DNA of 64,000 nt from Laguncularia racemosa. Lineage: Eukaryota; Streptophyta; Magnoliopsida; Myrtales; Combretaceae. Where the stretch lies: assembly GCA_037954665.1 (NCBI GenBank), contig JBBMOL010000195.1, forward strand, positions 372,001 through 436,000. The letters are read 5' to 3'. Both the position numbers and the translations under genes were made by a program. The notes under the pieces were generated by a model, which was given only the letters and a program-made list of their open reading frames with translations, searched no databases and was not told where the DNA came from. Below, piece by piece: positions 1 to 10,667 of this stretch. How positions within the stretch are numbered: position 1 is the stretch's first letter; every line of letters begins with the position of its first letter.

Positions 1-361
1 ATCGTCACCGACGACCCCACAACCTTGTTCACGTCATTGGATATATTAAAGGTCGACAACATCCTCTTCCTCGTAGCTAGGTTCTAAGTTGGATGGTCCG
101 CAATGGGGCTACCCCCAATCAAGTGGCTGATGATGTTATGGTCTGATCAACATGCTTATCGGATCGTAAAGATCACGCCATTAAGATTGGGAAGAAGCTG
201 GAGACAACTTGATGGAAAGGGAAGTAAATGTCGCCATGAACAGCTTTGAGTTCCTACTTGCTATAGGTGATTTATGGTGTAGGAATTAGATAATCAGAGT
301 TGGTGGTGTTCCACGCCAAAGCAAGTGCATAAGGGAAAAGTGGACATAGCCAATAGAGGAG
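1..361. other. Unassigned sequence, no gene seen
   Basis: Mixed-composition sequence with a higher GC content than most of the window. No frame with recognisable protein similarity, no LTR terminus and no RNA gene could be seen. It may belong to whatever unit contains the following trinucleotide tract. Confidence 0.5.
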
Positions 362-722
362 GACGACGGCAGAGGCAATAGCAACCATAGCAATGACGGC
401 AACGGTAGTGGCAACGACGACCTCGACTACAGCAACGACAGCGGCAATGACAGTCCCAATGATGACAGCAACTGCGACTCCAATAGCAACAGCAGCAACG
501 GTGACCCCAATCGCAGTAGCGGTAGCGACCTCGACCGCGACAACAGCAATGACCATAATGACTGCGACAATGGCAGCAACGAAGATAACCATGGTCGCAA
601 TAATTGTAACGGCAACAGCAATGGTGATCTCCACAATAATGGCAACAATGGTCCCAACGCCAGCCACAACGACCATGACGACAACAGCAACAGCAGCAAC
701 CTCTGTAGCAACCTCCTCAAGT
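362..722 (+). repeat. Degenerate NNC trinucleotide tract
   Basis: Nearly every third base from 362 to about 715 is C, with codons of the AAC/GAC/AGC/GGC kind. One plus-strand frame is open from about 350 to a TGA at 720-722 and would give a Asn/Asp/Ser/Gly-rich chain without an ATG. Other frames are also open: Thr/Ala/Met-rich on the plus strand and Val/Ala/Ile-rich on the minus strand. All follow from the repeat composition. It could be an expanded microsatellite or the low-complexity part of a lost exon; nothing nearby decides between these. Confidence 0.7.
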
Positions 723-904
723 GATTGGGTCTTAGGCATGTTTGTATCGATGGACCAGTGAGGAGGGAAGGATGAAACAAAGTAGAATGTAAGAAGGAAA
801 CGTTGTTTAGCGAAATGACGTCCAGCTGGGGCAAAGCCATGAGAGAAAGGGGGGAAGAATAGAAAAAGGGAAAAGGAGAAGGAAAGGGAAGAAAAGAATA
901 AGAA

Positions 905-1990
905 AGTAGATGTAGGGGAATGTGGGGTGTATATGGAAAAGTGTGTATATGTGTATGTGTGATTGAAGGTGTGTGAAGTGTGTAAGGATGCATGAAGATG
1001 TGTATGTGTATGTACATAAATGAGGAAGTGTATAGGTGTGTGCGAGATGTAAGGTTTTGTATGTAAGTGTATGTGGTAGTGTGCAAAATGTAGAAAGATG
1101 TATGTATGCGTATGTGTGGGATGTGTGTGATGTATGTGGGAAAGTGTGTATGTATGTGAATGATGGAGTATGGTGTGTGGGTAAATGAGGAGGTGATGTA
1201 GTGTATGCGGAATGTGTGTGTATGAATGAAGTGCGTATATGTGTATGTGTGGTTGAGGGTGTATGATGCGTATGTAAGGATGTGTGTGTGTATTAGTGAT
1301 GATGTATGGTGTGTGAAGGTGCATGTATGTGTAGAAGAGGAGTCGAGTGTGTAATGCTTGTGAGTATACGCGTAGGTGCATGAAGTGATGTAGGGTGTGT
1401 GGTATGTGTGTGTATAAGGGTGTGATGTATGCGGAGTTTATGGGTATGGGACGGTATGTGGTGTATGCGAGAAGGGTGTATGCATATGGATGGTGTGTGG
1501 TAGATGCGGTGTGTGTGTGTGTATGCATGGATGCCATGTAGCTTGTAAAAGTGTATGTGTATATATATGAAAGGAGTGGTATGTGTAGGCATGTATGTAT
1601 GTATGTGAAATAGTGTATGGTGTATGGACATGTGTGGAAGTTGAGGATGATGTATGTAGGATATGTACATATGAGTATGAAATGATATACGGAGTGTAAA
1701 CATGAATGTGTGGGTATAGAAGATGAACATAGTGTGTGAAAAGTATGTGGGCGTGTATTGATGGCGTAAGATGTATATGGAGTATGTAAGTAAATGTATG
1801 AGATGATGTATGGTGTGGGTATGTAAGTCTGGATATGGGAAATGTGTAATACGTGTAGAGTATGTGGGCAAGTGTGTATTAGTAGTGTAAAGAGTACGTG
1901 GGGTATGTGTGTAGGTGCGTATACATAGTGTGTGGGAAAGGTTGGTGTATGTATGATGGAAGCATGAGTGAGGATGAAAACCAGTAGAAA
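905..1990. repeat. GT-rich, C-poor low-complexity tract
   Basis: About 1.1 kb in which the plus strand is almost free of C and made of variants of GTGTATG, GTGTGATG and TATGTATG. The complementary strand therefore reads as CAC/ATA/CAT triplets and rarely forms a stop codon. A 583-codon minus-strand frame (2023 to 272) results, rich in His, Thr, Tyr, Ile and Pro. The frame runs straight on into the NNC tract, where it turns Val/Ala/Ile-rich. I regard it as a composition artefact, not a gene. A purine-rich stretch (about 840-900) precedes the tract. Confidence 0.8.
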
Positions 1991-2148
1991 GTATGAGGAA
2001 CCCGTAGGTGGAAATATCAACAAAGAAGAGAAGAAAGAAGATAATACAAAACCTTTGAGGACTGCTAAATCCTGCGGGTTATCCTACAAGTAGTTCATTG
2101 GAAGATATTAGAGACAATTGGATAAACGAAAGGTTCAAAGATGCTTCA

Positions 2149-2845
2149 TGATGCAAACTTGGAATCGAATACTTTCACATAAAGGAAAACGTCAAGAACA
2201 ATCAAATGTCACAAATTTTTAGGGTTTTTTGGATTTTGGTACTAACAAATAAAATCAAAGATATGGATAAAATTATCAATCTATAGATGCTAAGATTGAT
2301 AAAATTAAACTGTTTCGCAATCAAATTATAGAACGATAGAGACCATGTTCTATAAATCAATCATTATGGTTAAAGAATTCTAAGAATTCAATAACAATGC
2401 TCACCACAAATTCTATAGGAACCAAGAATTTGATAAGAACAATACGAATAAAGTGAAAATTAATTCTCAAATCTCCAAAGAAGATTCACACACACTCAAA
2501 GTGTTTCGGTTTATAGCCAAAATAACATTCTCTCTCTAAAAAACCCTAAGGACACCTATTTATATCATCCTAAAAAAATTGTGTGAAAACATTCAAGGTC
2601 GGCGGCCTAAACACATAGGCCGGCACCAAAGGCCGGCACAAAGGTCGGTGGCCTACTTTTAGGCTGATGGCCTTGAAGCTAACTCGACCGACCTTTATTT
2701 AAGGCCGACTTAAGGCTAGCCGATCTTCGCCTTAGGTCCTCTTGACGTCTATGTCCTCCTTTTTTTGGTCCTCGTACTGCCACCTAAAGCTCGGATGAAC
2801 TTTGTTTTCTTTGGTGCTTGTATCTAGGCTCTTGGGATCGTATCA
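2149..2845 (-). repeat. Element 1, 3' LTR
   Basis: 697 bp, a close copy of 4793-5529 but about 40 bp shorter; the shortfall lies in the GCCGGC-rich block. It starts TGATACGATCCC and ends TTTGCATCA on the minus strand. A short purine tract (2846-2853, minus strand) abuts its start. TATA-like ATATAAATA on the minus strand at 2557-2565. Confidence 0.9.
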
Positions 2846-2849
2846 TTCC

Positions 2850-3183
2850 CTCCATGTTGAAAATGATTCGACCTCGAATCTGTATCGTCCATCCTGCTAG
2901 ACCACATAAACAAACTCCTCTTTACCTTGGGCTTCTTAAGGCAAATCGGTCTTGTGTGTTATACTTCAGTTGGACTCATAGGAAGAAGCTTGTATGTCTT
3001 GTCCTGTTGCTGAATGGTATACTCATTGGTGTATCCATCATACTTGGCTCTAAGGTCATACTGCCAAGGTCTTCTAAGGATCAAATGTGTAGCTTCCATG
3101 GGAACTACATCACAAACAATCTCGTCAGTATAATCACCAATAAGTAATGGAACACGAACTTGTTTGTGTACATGAACAGCTCC
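2850..3183 (-). pseudogene. Element 1 protease C-terminal part and fused pol end
   Basis: The same frame goes on past the TAG with protease-family sequence (VRVPLLIGDYTDEIVCDVV, then RRPWQYDLRAKYDGYTNEYT), up to a TAA after PMSPTEV. Shortly after, sequence equal to the C-terminus of Ty3 pol appears (DSRSNHFQHGGND) directly before the 3' LTR. So about 3 kb of RT, RNase H and integrase is missing, with the break between the protease tail and the last dozen pol residues. An open frame on the plus strand (2818-3147) is a shadow of this region. Confidence 0.75.
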
Positions 3184-4455
3184 CTATGGACTCAACCAAT
3201 TAAGTGTATAAGTTCTTGGATGCTGCTCCACCTGCAAACCCAACTTAGTAACCCAGTTTGCTGAAGCAACATTAGTGCAACTGCCTGTGTCAACCACAAT
3301 CAAACAAGTCTTTCCCTGCACCATGCCCTGGATATGGAATAAGTTGGCCCTTTGATTAGGAACAGTTTCATCCTGCTGAACCATTAGCAAGTCTCCCTGT
3401 ACTAGACTCACTATAATGTCTTCATCTTTCTCTTCTGCCTCAGTACTCTTCTGTTCTTCTTCCCCACTCTCAACTTTGTCCCCTTTGATGACCATAACCC
3501 TTTTATTAGGACATTGAGAAGCAATATGACCAAGTCTTAAACACTTAAAACATTTGATATCCCTGCTCCTCTTTTGTTGTGTTTGGTCAACAACCTCACT
3601 AACGATTGCTTTTCCCTTTTCCTTCCTTTCCTTCTCCCTCTCACCATCATCTGATTTATGGTGTTGATATGATTTCTGATCTCGCCTGCACTGATGCCGC
3701 TTAACCCAACTGGCTAATTTAATCACATCCTCAAGAGTCTGATAATGCTGGAGTTCCACTACACTGGCAATGTCCATCTTTAACCCATTGATGAAACGAG
3801 CTATGGATTCATCTGATGTTTCCCTAATATCACATCTTGCCACTAATGTCTCAAACTCCTTCACATACTCTTCTATGCTCTTCTTACCCTGCCTTAAGGA
3901 TTGCAACTCCATCAGCATCTCCTGTTTATAGTAGTCTAGCACAAATCTGCGTCTCATCAACCTTTTCACCAAAGCCCATGAACGCACTTTCTCCTCATCA
4001 GCCTTACGTCTCTCAGTTTGTAATTTATCCCACCACAAACTAGCATATTCAGAGAATCCTAGAGACGCCATTTTCACCTTCATGCACTCATCCCACTCAA
4101 AATAGTCAAACACCTTCTCAACCCGTGGCACCTAGTATAGGAATTCCTCTGGTTTACTACTACCAGTGAAAGGTGGAATTTTCAGCTTGATGTTTTCAAT
4201 CCCCTTACACCTGTCAACATTGTTTCCCCTCCTACTCCTTCCACTACTAGCATCATATTCACTACCAGAGTGTCTCCTCCTAATTCCTGCACCACTATGG
4301 CTTCTTCTATCCCTAACCTCCAATCTCTCCATAATCAATCTAAGATTTTCTTGGATTTGATTGAACTCAACCCTAGTCACAACCTCACCCCCATTATCAG
4401 CATCATTCCTATTGTTGTTGTTTTGAACACTTCCATGCGACGACATCTTTACCAA
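3184..4455 (-). pseudogene. gag: Element 1 gag and start of protease
   Basis: One minus-strand frame starting near MVKMSSHGS and broken by a single in-frame TAG at 4134-4132, where related Gag proteins have a coding codon. Before the stop: a basic, Ser/Arg-rich N-terminal part and the KLKIPPFTGSSKPEEFLY motif that opens the capsid domain. After it: the retrotransposon gag core (ASLWWDKLQ and LQSLRQGKKSIEEYVKEF), then a complete CX2CX4HX4C zinc knuckle (CFKCLRLGHIASQC), an acidic linker, and the protease active site VVDTGSCTNVA. The frame stops at the TAG after NWLSP. Gag would form the particle and bind RNA. The amber codon is the only break over about 420 codons, so the coding region decayed recently or was under constraint while mobile. 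Confidence 0.85.
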
Positions 4456-4778
4456 TCAAAATTTTCAACAAATATATTCACAAGAACACAATCCTCAACA
4501 ACACCCCCAAACACCAATTCACAGCAATTCAACACCCAACAATTGAATTCGGCAAAAATATTCACAAAACCCCCAATTCTTAACAATAGACCAATCACCA
4601 ATTCAACGCCCAACAATCGAATTCACAGCAATACAATTCACAAAATAACTTTCCAAATTTCCCAACCAATAGCAGTATTGAATTAAAACTACAATTGAGT
4701 TGAGATTCAACTGCCTTACCGATTTAACCCACGATCTAATCGAATCCTTCGCTTTGAATCCTTACAAATCCAACCTTC

Positions 4779-4790
4779 GCTCTGATACCA
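4779..4790 (-). other. Primer binding site of element 1
   Basis: The minus strand reads TGGTATCAGAGC two bases inside the 5' LTR, a perfect match to the initiator-Met tRNA primer site usual in plant Ty3 and copia elements. It fixes the element's orientation. Confidence 0.9.
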
Positions 4791-4792
4791 AA

Positions 4793-5529
4793 TGATGCGG
4801 ACTTGGAATCGAATACTTTCACACAAAGGAAAACGTCAAGAACAATCAAATGTCACAAATTTTTAGGGTTTTCTGGATTTTGGTACCAACGAATAAAATC
4901 AAAGATATGGATAAAATTATCAATTTATAGATGCCAAGATTGATAAAATTAAACTGTTTCACAATCAAATTATAAAACGATAGAGACCACATTCTATAAA
5001 TCAATCACTATGGTTAAAGAATTCTAAGAATTCAATAATGATGCTCGCCACAAATTCTATAGGAACCAAGAATTTGATAAGAACAATACGAATAAAGTGA
5101 AAATCAATTCTCAATATTCTCAAATCTCCAAAGAAGATTCACACACACTCAAAGTGTTTCGGTTTACAGCCAAAATAACATTCACTCTCTAAAAAACCAT
5201 AAGGACGCCTATTTATATCATCCTAAAAAAATTGTGCGAAAACATTCAAGGCTAGCGGCCTAAACACATAGGCCGGCACCAAAGGTTGGCGGCCTTTATT
5301 TAGGTTGGCACAAAGGTCGGTGGCCTACTTTTAGGCTGGCTCCAAGGTCGGCGGCCTTGAAGCTAACTTGGCTGGCCTTTATTCAAGGTCGGCTTAAGGC
5401 TAGCCGATCTTTGCCTTGGGTCCTCCCGACGTCTATGTCCTCCTTTTTTTGGTCCCCGTACTGCCACCTAGAGCTCGAATGAACTTTATTTTCTTTAGTG
5501 CTCATATCTGGGCTCTTGGGATTGTATCA
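4793..5529 (-). repeat. Element 1, 5' LTR
   Basis: 737 bp, the upstream LTR in the element's own direction. It borders the primer binding site at 4779-4790 and the CTTCA duplication at 5530-5534. A block of GGTCGGCGGCCT-like motifs (5246-5410) lies just upstream of the TATA box on the minus strand. Confidence 0.9.
5210..5218 (-). promoter_or_regulatory. TATA box of element 1 5' LTR
   Basis: ATATAAATA on the minus strand, about 310 bp from the LTR start and immediately downstream of the GCCGGC-rich block. The matching site in the other LTR is 2557-2565. Inferred from position and sequence only. Confidence 0.6.
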
Positions 5530-5533
5530 CTTC

Positions 5534-5932
5534 ATGGATAAGAGAAGTGTCTATGATGGTGTAGATGGTGAAGGGAATGATTCAAGCAACATCTAAGATG
5601 ATGGCCTGAGAGATATTGGGAATGAAATGGATTTCACAATGGAGTGTTCAAAGGATGTCGAGGAAGATCGTTCCTTTTGGAACCTTGTATCAGAATCACA
5701 TTGAAGAAGTGTTCAACGTTCGAATCTTGTTCACCTAAATTTCCTTAAGAAGGAAACTTCATGCCTTACCATCAAACACAAGATGAGCAGAGTATACATA
5801 TCGGGTGCTAGAAGGCTACCAAAGTCAAGTGGAGATGCAACTTTCTACGATTGGGTTAAGAAAGCAATGTAGAAGGATACTGACTTCAAGAGTAACACAA
5901 AGGAGTTACCCACTAGAATCGCTTGACTTCGG
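5534..5932 (+). pseudogene. Unrecognised decayed reading frame
   Basis: Immediately right of element 1, a plus-strand frame runs about 130 codons with only three internal stops (MDKRSVYDGVDGEGNDSSNI, then later KHKMSRVYISGARRLPKSS and FYDWVKKAM) and ends at a TGA after TRIA. Codon content is even and not low-complexity, so this may be the tail of an old coding sequence into which element 1 inserted. I do not recognise the family. It could equally be 3' sequence of an older mobile element. Confidence 0.3.
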
Positions 5933-5979
5933 CTAAGACTATGACAACCCTAAACAAGCGAGTCAGAAACTTAATGATA

Positions 5980-8042
5980 TGCTACCATGTTGTGTTGTAT
6001 GTTGAATGCTATGCATGTGAAATTATTATTTGTTGTGTTTGCTATTTAATATGATTGTTGTTGAGTTAAGTTATGCGGTAAGGAATAACGAGTTAGGTAA
6101 GAAGTCATGAAGAGTGTAGAGGAATGAATGGTCCAAGGGTATAAGTGTCATTACCTTAATGATAGCACCTAGTGCTATATCGCTAGTGCTATAACTATAA
6201 GCTTAATCCATGTTTTACAAATTGTTTTCCTTCCAAAACAAACCAGGACATAGAAACTTAGCTTTTCCTTCTACAGCTATCGAGTAGGTAAGCATAGTTG
6301 GAATAGGGTGTATAGGTATCATTATGTATACATGTCAGAGCTGGTTCCTGAATGTGTATACATATATTTAAACAAACTTATTTTCATATTATATTTACGA
6401 AATACACTCATGAACATAATCATACTAATCATGAGAGCAACCTTGGCTTTTACAACTCAACGACCATATTTTCTTACCCTCTTAAGTACGTAAGGGGAGA
6501 TGCCTAGTAAATTGTCTTTAATTAAAGAGAGGTCACAAACATATAAATGTATAGATATGTATATATGTATATTATACACAAGTGTCTTGAAGACATTAAA
6601 AGGAAAATGTGAGATGACCTTACTGGCTCTCGAAAATGTGAGAATGATAAAGCACTTGAGAAGTGCGATGGCATAGAGGTGTCAAGGATGATTAATGTAA
6701 ATCAACCTTGAGTGGTTGGTTTGACATGTGAGATAAATGATACAGAGGTGTTAGAAATGATTGTAAGCCAACTCGAGTGGTTCGGCATTTGAGATAAATG
6801 GCACAGAGGTGCCATATATGATGATCGTAAGCCAACCTAAGCGGTTCAACATTTAAAAGAAATAGCATAGGGAGGTGCCAAGTTAATTTAACTGGTTGTA
6901 AGACTAGATAAGTCTATGTCCATGGGGTCTGGGTTCAGTGTCTGTCTTGAGTGATAAAAAAGACATGATTTGTGCTTGTTGTGATGAGTGAAATGGAATG
7001 TTTGATGTTTGTCTCTATGGTATGATTGAGGATTGATTGTGATTATAAATGTTGTTTGATCACCTTAAATCAATTAATTAAGAAAGAGGACTTGATTTAA
7101 AAACTTGACACGCATTTTCAAGAGACATTGCATGAGATTGAAGGCCATCACTGTCACTGGATGCGTCGGAAGTGATCAAGAGGATCGTTGTTTTGCCAAG
7201 TGCGAACTAAGTGATTAGGGGATTGTCACGCCTTGATAGTTTGGAGTTTGGCCTGCCCTTGAGGGTTTTGCTCCGTCTGGTGCAGAGTGGCACGGGAGCG
7301 TTCACTATGGAGTTAATAAAATATCCTAATTAACAAGTGATAAGATAAATAAACCTAGTAATGACCTGGGTACTGATGGTGACTTCGGAATCCCCAACCC
7401 AAGGTTAAGGGGGGCATAAACCCTAAACTTCACGTCGGTTACCAAAAGACTACGTGAGATGTTGCATTCATATGGTTGTTCATGCATAGCATATGTTCAA
7501 TATTTTAAATTGAATTTGCTTGTGTATGTATATAGCATATGTCTAATATTTTGATTTGAGTATTGCTTGTGTGTACGTAGCATTAAAAGTGTTACCATCC
7601 CATTCACTGAGCCATAGTGTGCTCACCACCTCATAGACTTTTTGCAGGCAGCGGTTACGAAAGCACGGGATGGGATAAGATGTGAAGTGTTGAGAGTTTT
7701 GGAAAACCAAAACAATAAAGTAAGATTTGTGAAGGATAGATTTACTTAAATGAAATGTTAGGACCCCCATGTGAATAGAATTTGAAGTTGAGAACCTAGG
7801 TATTATCCTATTTTGCTGATTTGTAGGGGATACCGATTCTCAGCGATCATGGTTGACCGTGGTGTACGGGATCCATAGTGATATTTTAGTATCTAATTAT
7901 ATGTACTATAACTAGTTGTAGATGTAATTATTTACTTAGAGTCTTACGATCTCTGACTCGTAAGATGATTATCATGTAACGGGTGCACACGTGCCATGAT
8001 AATTTTAGTAGAGGTTTCTAGGCCCCCTTTTAGGGCGTAGCA
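5980..8042 (+). repeat. Tekay-like LTR (K), plus orientation, boundaries tentative
   Basis: The segment has 6-bp inverted ends (TGCTAC at 5980, GTAGCA at 8042) and a length (2063 bp) like the family-A LTRs further right (1983 bp). Its last bases, CCCTTTTAGGGCGTAGCA, resemble the family-A LTR end GGGCGTTACA. The stretch CCATTCACTGAG...GTGCTCACC near 7600 is typical of the downstream part of such LTRs. A roughly 61-bp tandem repeat sits inside. No primer site, polypurine tract or target duplication was found, so it may be a solo LTR or a fragment; the left edge is inferred from the inverted ends alone. Confidence 0.5.
6660..6895 (+). repeat. Tandem repeat inside LTR K, period near 61 bp
   Basis: At least three diverged units containing GAGATAAATGGCACAGAGGTG and GTAAGCCAACCTAAGCGGTT. 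Comparable minisatellites occur inside the family-A LTRs, supporting the LTR reading of this region. Confidence 0.7.
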
Positions 8043-9358
8043 GTTCCTCCATCTCCACATAATGATGTAGCTCCACAATGTTAGTTATCTCTCTATTCAG
8101 GCCATTAACAAATTTAGCCATTGTAGCTTAATGATCTTCTTCTATGTTAGCTCGAATCATAGCGACCTCCATCTCTTTATAATAGTCCTCAACACTCATA
8201 GGACCTTGAGTCAACCCCTACAACTTTCTATACAAATCCTTGTAGTAATGACTAGGTATAAACCTTTTTTTCATTACTACCTTCATCTCCTCCTATGACC
8301 TAATTGGTCTCTCTCATGTTCTTCACCTACTAACCATAAGTTGATCCCACCAAATATTAGCATAATTAGTGAACTCAACTGCTGCTAATTTAACCTTCTT
8401 TTCTTCAGCATAACTATGATAATCAAATACATGTTCTACTTTTCTTTCCCACTCCAAATACAGCTTAGGGTCATTCTTCCCTCAAAAAGTAAGAATTGCC
8501 ATCTTAATGCTCCCTAAATTATTATCCTGCCTCTGAATAGCCATTTTACCTCTCTTAGAACTATTCATATCAATATCAAAATACTCATCTTCCCCTTCCT
8601 CATCTATAGTCCTTTTGAAAGACTTATTCTTAGAAGGAGATTTAAAATCATCTAACCATCTATTCAGAAGTTTAAATTGATCTTAGATTGACTTCATAAA
8701 TGACCTCAAATCTGAAGCCACATGTTCTCATCCACTACTCATGTTTCCACAGCCTACAATAAAATTTGTTAATAACACAAGAAAGAATAATTTTGTTTTC
8801 CTCTCAACTCTCACTCGTGTGTTTACACTCAGAGCTATGGATTTAATTCGCTTATGTATCACTTAAGAATATGTGTATAAATTGGTATTCAATAAATGTC
8901 TCCCCACAAGTTCTTTAACAAGAACCCTATCAACAACCCTACTAGACAGCAAATAACGACACGTAATTGCTAAGAACTAAGGAATTAATTCAATCTAATC
9001 TATCCAAGAGGAAAATTTCGTAACAACCCACTTTTTTTATGTGATTTTAATTTCTTTTCTTCTTCCTTCTTCTTTTTTTTTTTTATACAAATTTTCTTTT
9101 CTTCTTCTTCTTCCCCTCTAACCCCCCTCCCTCTTTTTAACTCTTGAACACATTACCAAAGAATAAACACTAGCAATATACCAAATCAATCGAACAATTC
9201 TTAAAACTTATAGAACGAATTCAACGAAATACTAATTTTCTTTTTTTTTTCTCACAAGAATAATATTGAACAATCGAATTCAAACGACTAAATTAACACA
9301 AACACAACAACTATGATAATGTTAAAGGATAGATAACACCTGATTTCCAAAAGCCAAA
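8043..9358 (-). pseudogene. gag: Decayed Ty3 gag with leader (element G)
   Basis: From about 8760 down to 8043 the minus strand carries gag-like pieces: text close to VELHHYVEMEE, the MARF region and a tyrosine-rich RELHNKL-type block, matching the Gag of element D. There are several stops and frameshifts, and the sequence is cut at 8042 by LTR K. From 8760 to 9358 is the untranslated leader, with T/C-rich runs near 9050-9130. The primer site and LTR follow at 9359-10055. Nothing of protease or polymerase is left on this side. The element is old compared with D. Confidence 0.6.
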
Positions 9359-9370
9359 GCTCTAATACCA
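9359..9370 (-). other. Primer binding site of element G
   Basis: Minus strand TGGTATTAGAGC, one change from the consensus TGGTATCAGAGC, two bases from the LTR edge at 9373. It shows that the LTR at 9373-10055 is a 5' LTR on the minus strand. Confidence 0.8.
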
Positions 9371-9372
9371 AA

Positions 9373-10055
9373 TGATGCAAACCCTAGGTTGAGATTGTCC
9401 TAGAACCCGATTGAATGGAAAAGTAGCCCTAGAATCGTCCTTGGAACCAAGCAACAACTTAACCTTAACTTAAATAATGAATTAAAACCAAAGTTATAAA
9501 GAAATTACAATCGAAACAAGTTACCTTGATTGGATCGGAATGAGTTCTCAATGAAGAATAATAGAGAGGTTTTCCTTAGAAGAAAAGTACATCCGAAAGT
9601 GTCCCATTCGAAAACCTAGAAGACTATTTATAGTCTTTACAATTAAAGGAGCAAAATGACAAGAAATCACAAGACGGACAATTAAAAGCCGGCTCTCAAA
9701 GCCGGCGACCTAAGTCCTATGTCGGCTAAGTAAGTCGATGACTTACAATGTCAAGGCCGACAGCCTATATATAGGCCGGCTCTAGGAAGCCAGCGGCCCA
9801 AAGTGCTAGGCCAGCATCACAAAGTCGGCGGCTTTCTTCCACTTCCAAGCAATCTTCAATATTAACAGTGGAGATGCTTGATAAATTGAAAATGATCTTC
9901 TCTTCTATTGGCGCAAGTCTCCACAAAGCGTGGTCCAAGTGTTAAATAAGTCCATTTAAGGCTTACTCCATGCATTTTGCCCTTAACCTTGTCATCGGTC
10001 CTCCAATTCCTTTTAGTGGGCATAGGAGAGAGTTGATGCAAGTTGATTTCCATCA
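9373..10055 (-). repeat. Element G, 5' LTR
   Basis: 683 bp, TGATGGAAATC...TTTGCATCA on the minus strand. The internal end (TTTGCATCA) is the same as in element 1, and a GCCGGC-rich block (9680-9835) sits upstream of the TATA box as in element 1 and D. The flank beyond 10055 is Athila-like RT, so G inserted into an older Athila-like element. The 64-codon minus-strand frame 10056-9862 lies inside the LTR and is not a gene. Confidence 0.75.
9620..9637 (-). promoter_or_regulatory. TATA box inside a palindrome (element G LTR)
   Basis: AAGACTAT and ATAGTCTT are perfect 8-bp arms around a 2-base centre, so the TATA core (TATAAATA on the minus strand) is the middle of an 18-bp dyad. The position in the LTR fits a promoter. 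Confidence 0.6.
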
Positions 10056-10059
10056 CTTA

Positions 10060-10620
10060 CAAAGGTGCAAAGAGACAAATTTAGTGCTAACTTAGGAAAA
10101 GTGCCTATTTTATGGTACAAGTGGGCATAGTACTTGGGTACAAAATATTTTATAGGGAAACTGAGGTTGATAATGCAAAAATTATTACTATTGCTAAATT
10201 AACATCCCCTACTTCAGTTAAAGCTATTAGAAGATTTTTAGGAAATGTAGGTTTTTATAGAAGGTTCATTAAGGACTTTCATGAAATTGTTGGGCCTTTG
10301 ACTAAATTACTTAGGAAAGATGTTCCTTTTGTTTTCATTTAGGAGTTCTTAGATGCATTCAATACACTAAAAGAAAAATTCACTAATGCTCTAATTATGG
10401 TCGAGCCTAATTGGACTCTCTTATTTAAACTAATGTGTGATGCTAGTGATTAAGCAATTGGAGTTGTTCTAGGATAAAGGAAAGATAAACACTTTTAGCT
10501 GATTTACTATGCTAGCAAGACTTTGATAGATACTAAAAAAACTTGTACCTCCACGTAAAAAGAATTACTAGTAGTAGTATTTGCTTTTGAGAAATTTTTT
10601 GGTCTTATTTGAAGTTATTG
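10060..10620 (+). pseudogene. pol: Athila-like RT end and RNase H fragment
   Basis: The plus strand starts with text like CKETNLVLT and, after a frameshift, VGIVLGYKIF, then AIRRFLGNVGFYRRFIKDFH, PLTKLLRKDVPFVF, LMCDASD and IYYASKTL. This is the end of reverse transcriptase, the connection and the first half of RNase H of the Athila/Tat branch of Ty3. The RNase H aspartate (CDASD) is present. Stops at 10340-10342 and several later points, plus the frameshift near 10100, mark it as dead. The fragment ends near KELLVVVFAFEKF, after which no further RNase H or integrase is seen; an Athila-like LTR follows within 60 bp, so most of the 3' part was deleted. Confidence 0.75.
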
Positions 10621-10667
10621 TTTATATTGATAATTTTTTTTTTATGATATCTTCTGAAGAAATCAGA

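Larger units (their letters stand above)
2149..5529 (-). mobile_element. Element 1: non-autonomous Ty3 retrotransposon with gag and protease only
   Basis: Complete insertion read on the minus strand. It has two direct LTRs (5' LTR 4793-5529, 3' LTR 2149-2845), both TG...CA, and a perfect 5-bp target duplication CTTCA at 2144-2148 and 5530-5534. A primer binding site lies next to the 5' LTR. The 1.95-kb interior carries gag with a zinc knuckle and a protease region, then jumps to the last residues of a Ty3 pol (SRSNHFQHGGND) before the 3' LTR. RT, RNase H and integrase are absent, so it must have moved with enzymes from another element. It fits the class known as terminal repeats with GAG (TR-GAG). 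Confidence 0.9.

Noticed and set aside
272..2023. 583-codon minus-strand open frame
   Set aside because: It spans two low-complexity tracts whose composition excludes stop codons; the protein is His/Thr/Tyr-rich and then Val/Ala/Ile-rich with no domain. Taken as an artefact.
6345..8047. GTTCC on both sides of 6350-8042 (TGAATGTG...GTAGCA), which would make a solo LTR with target duplication
   Set aside because: A 5-base match within 2 kb is expected by chance, the sequence left of 6345 does not continue the gag found right of 8042, and the inverted ends TGCTAC/GTAGCA favour a start at 5980.
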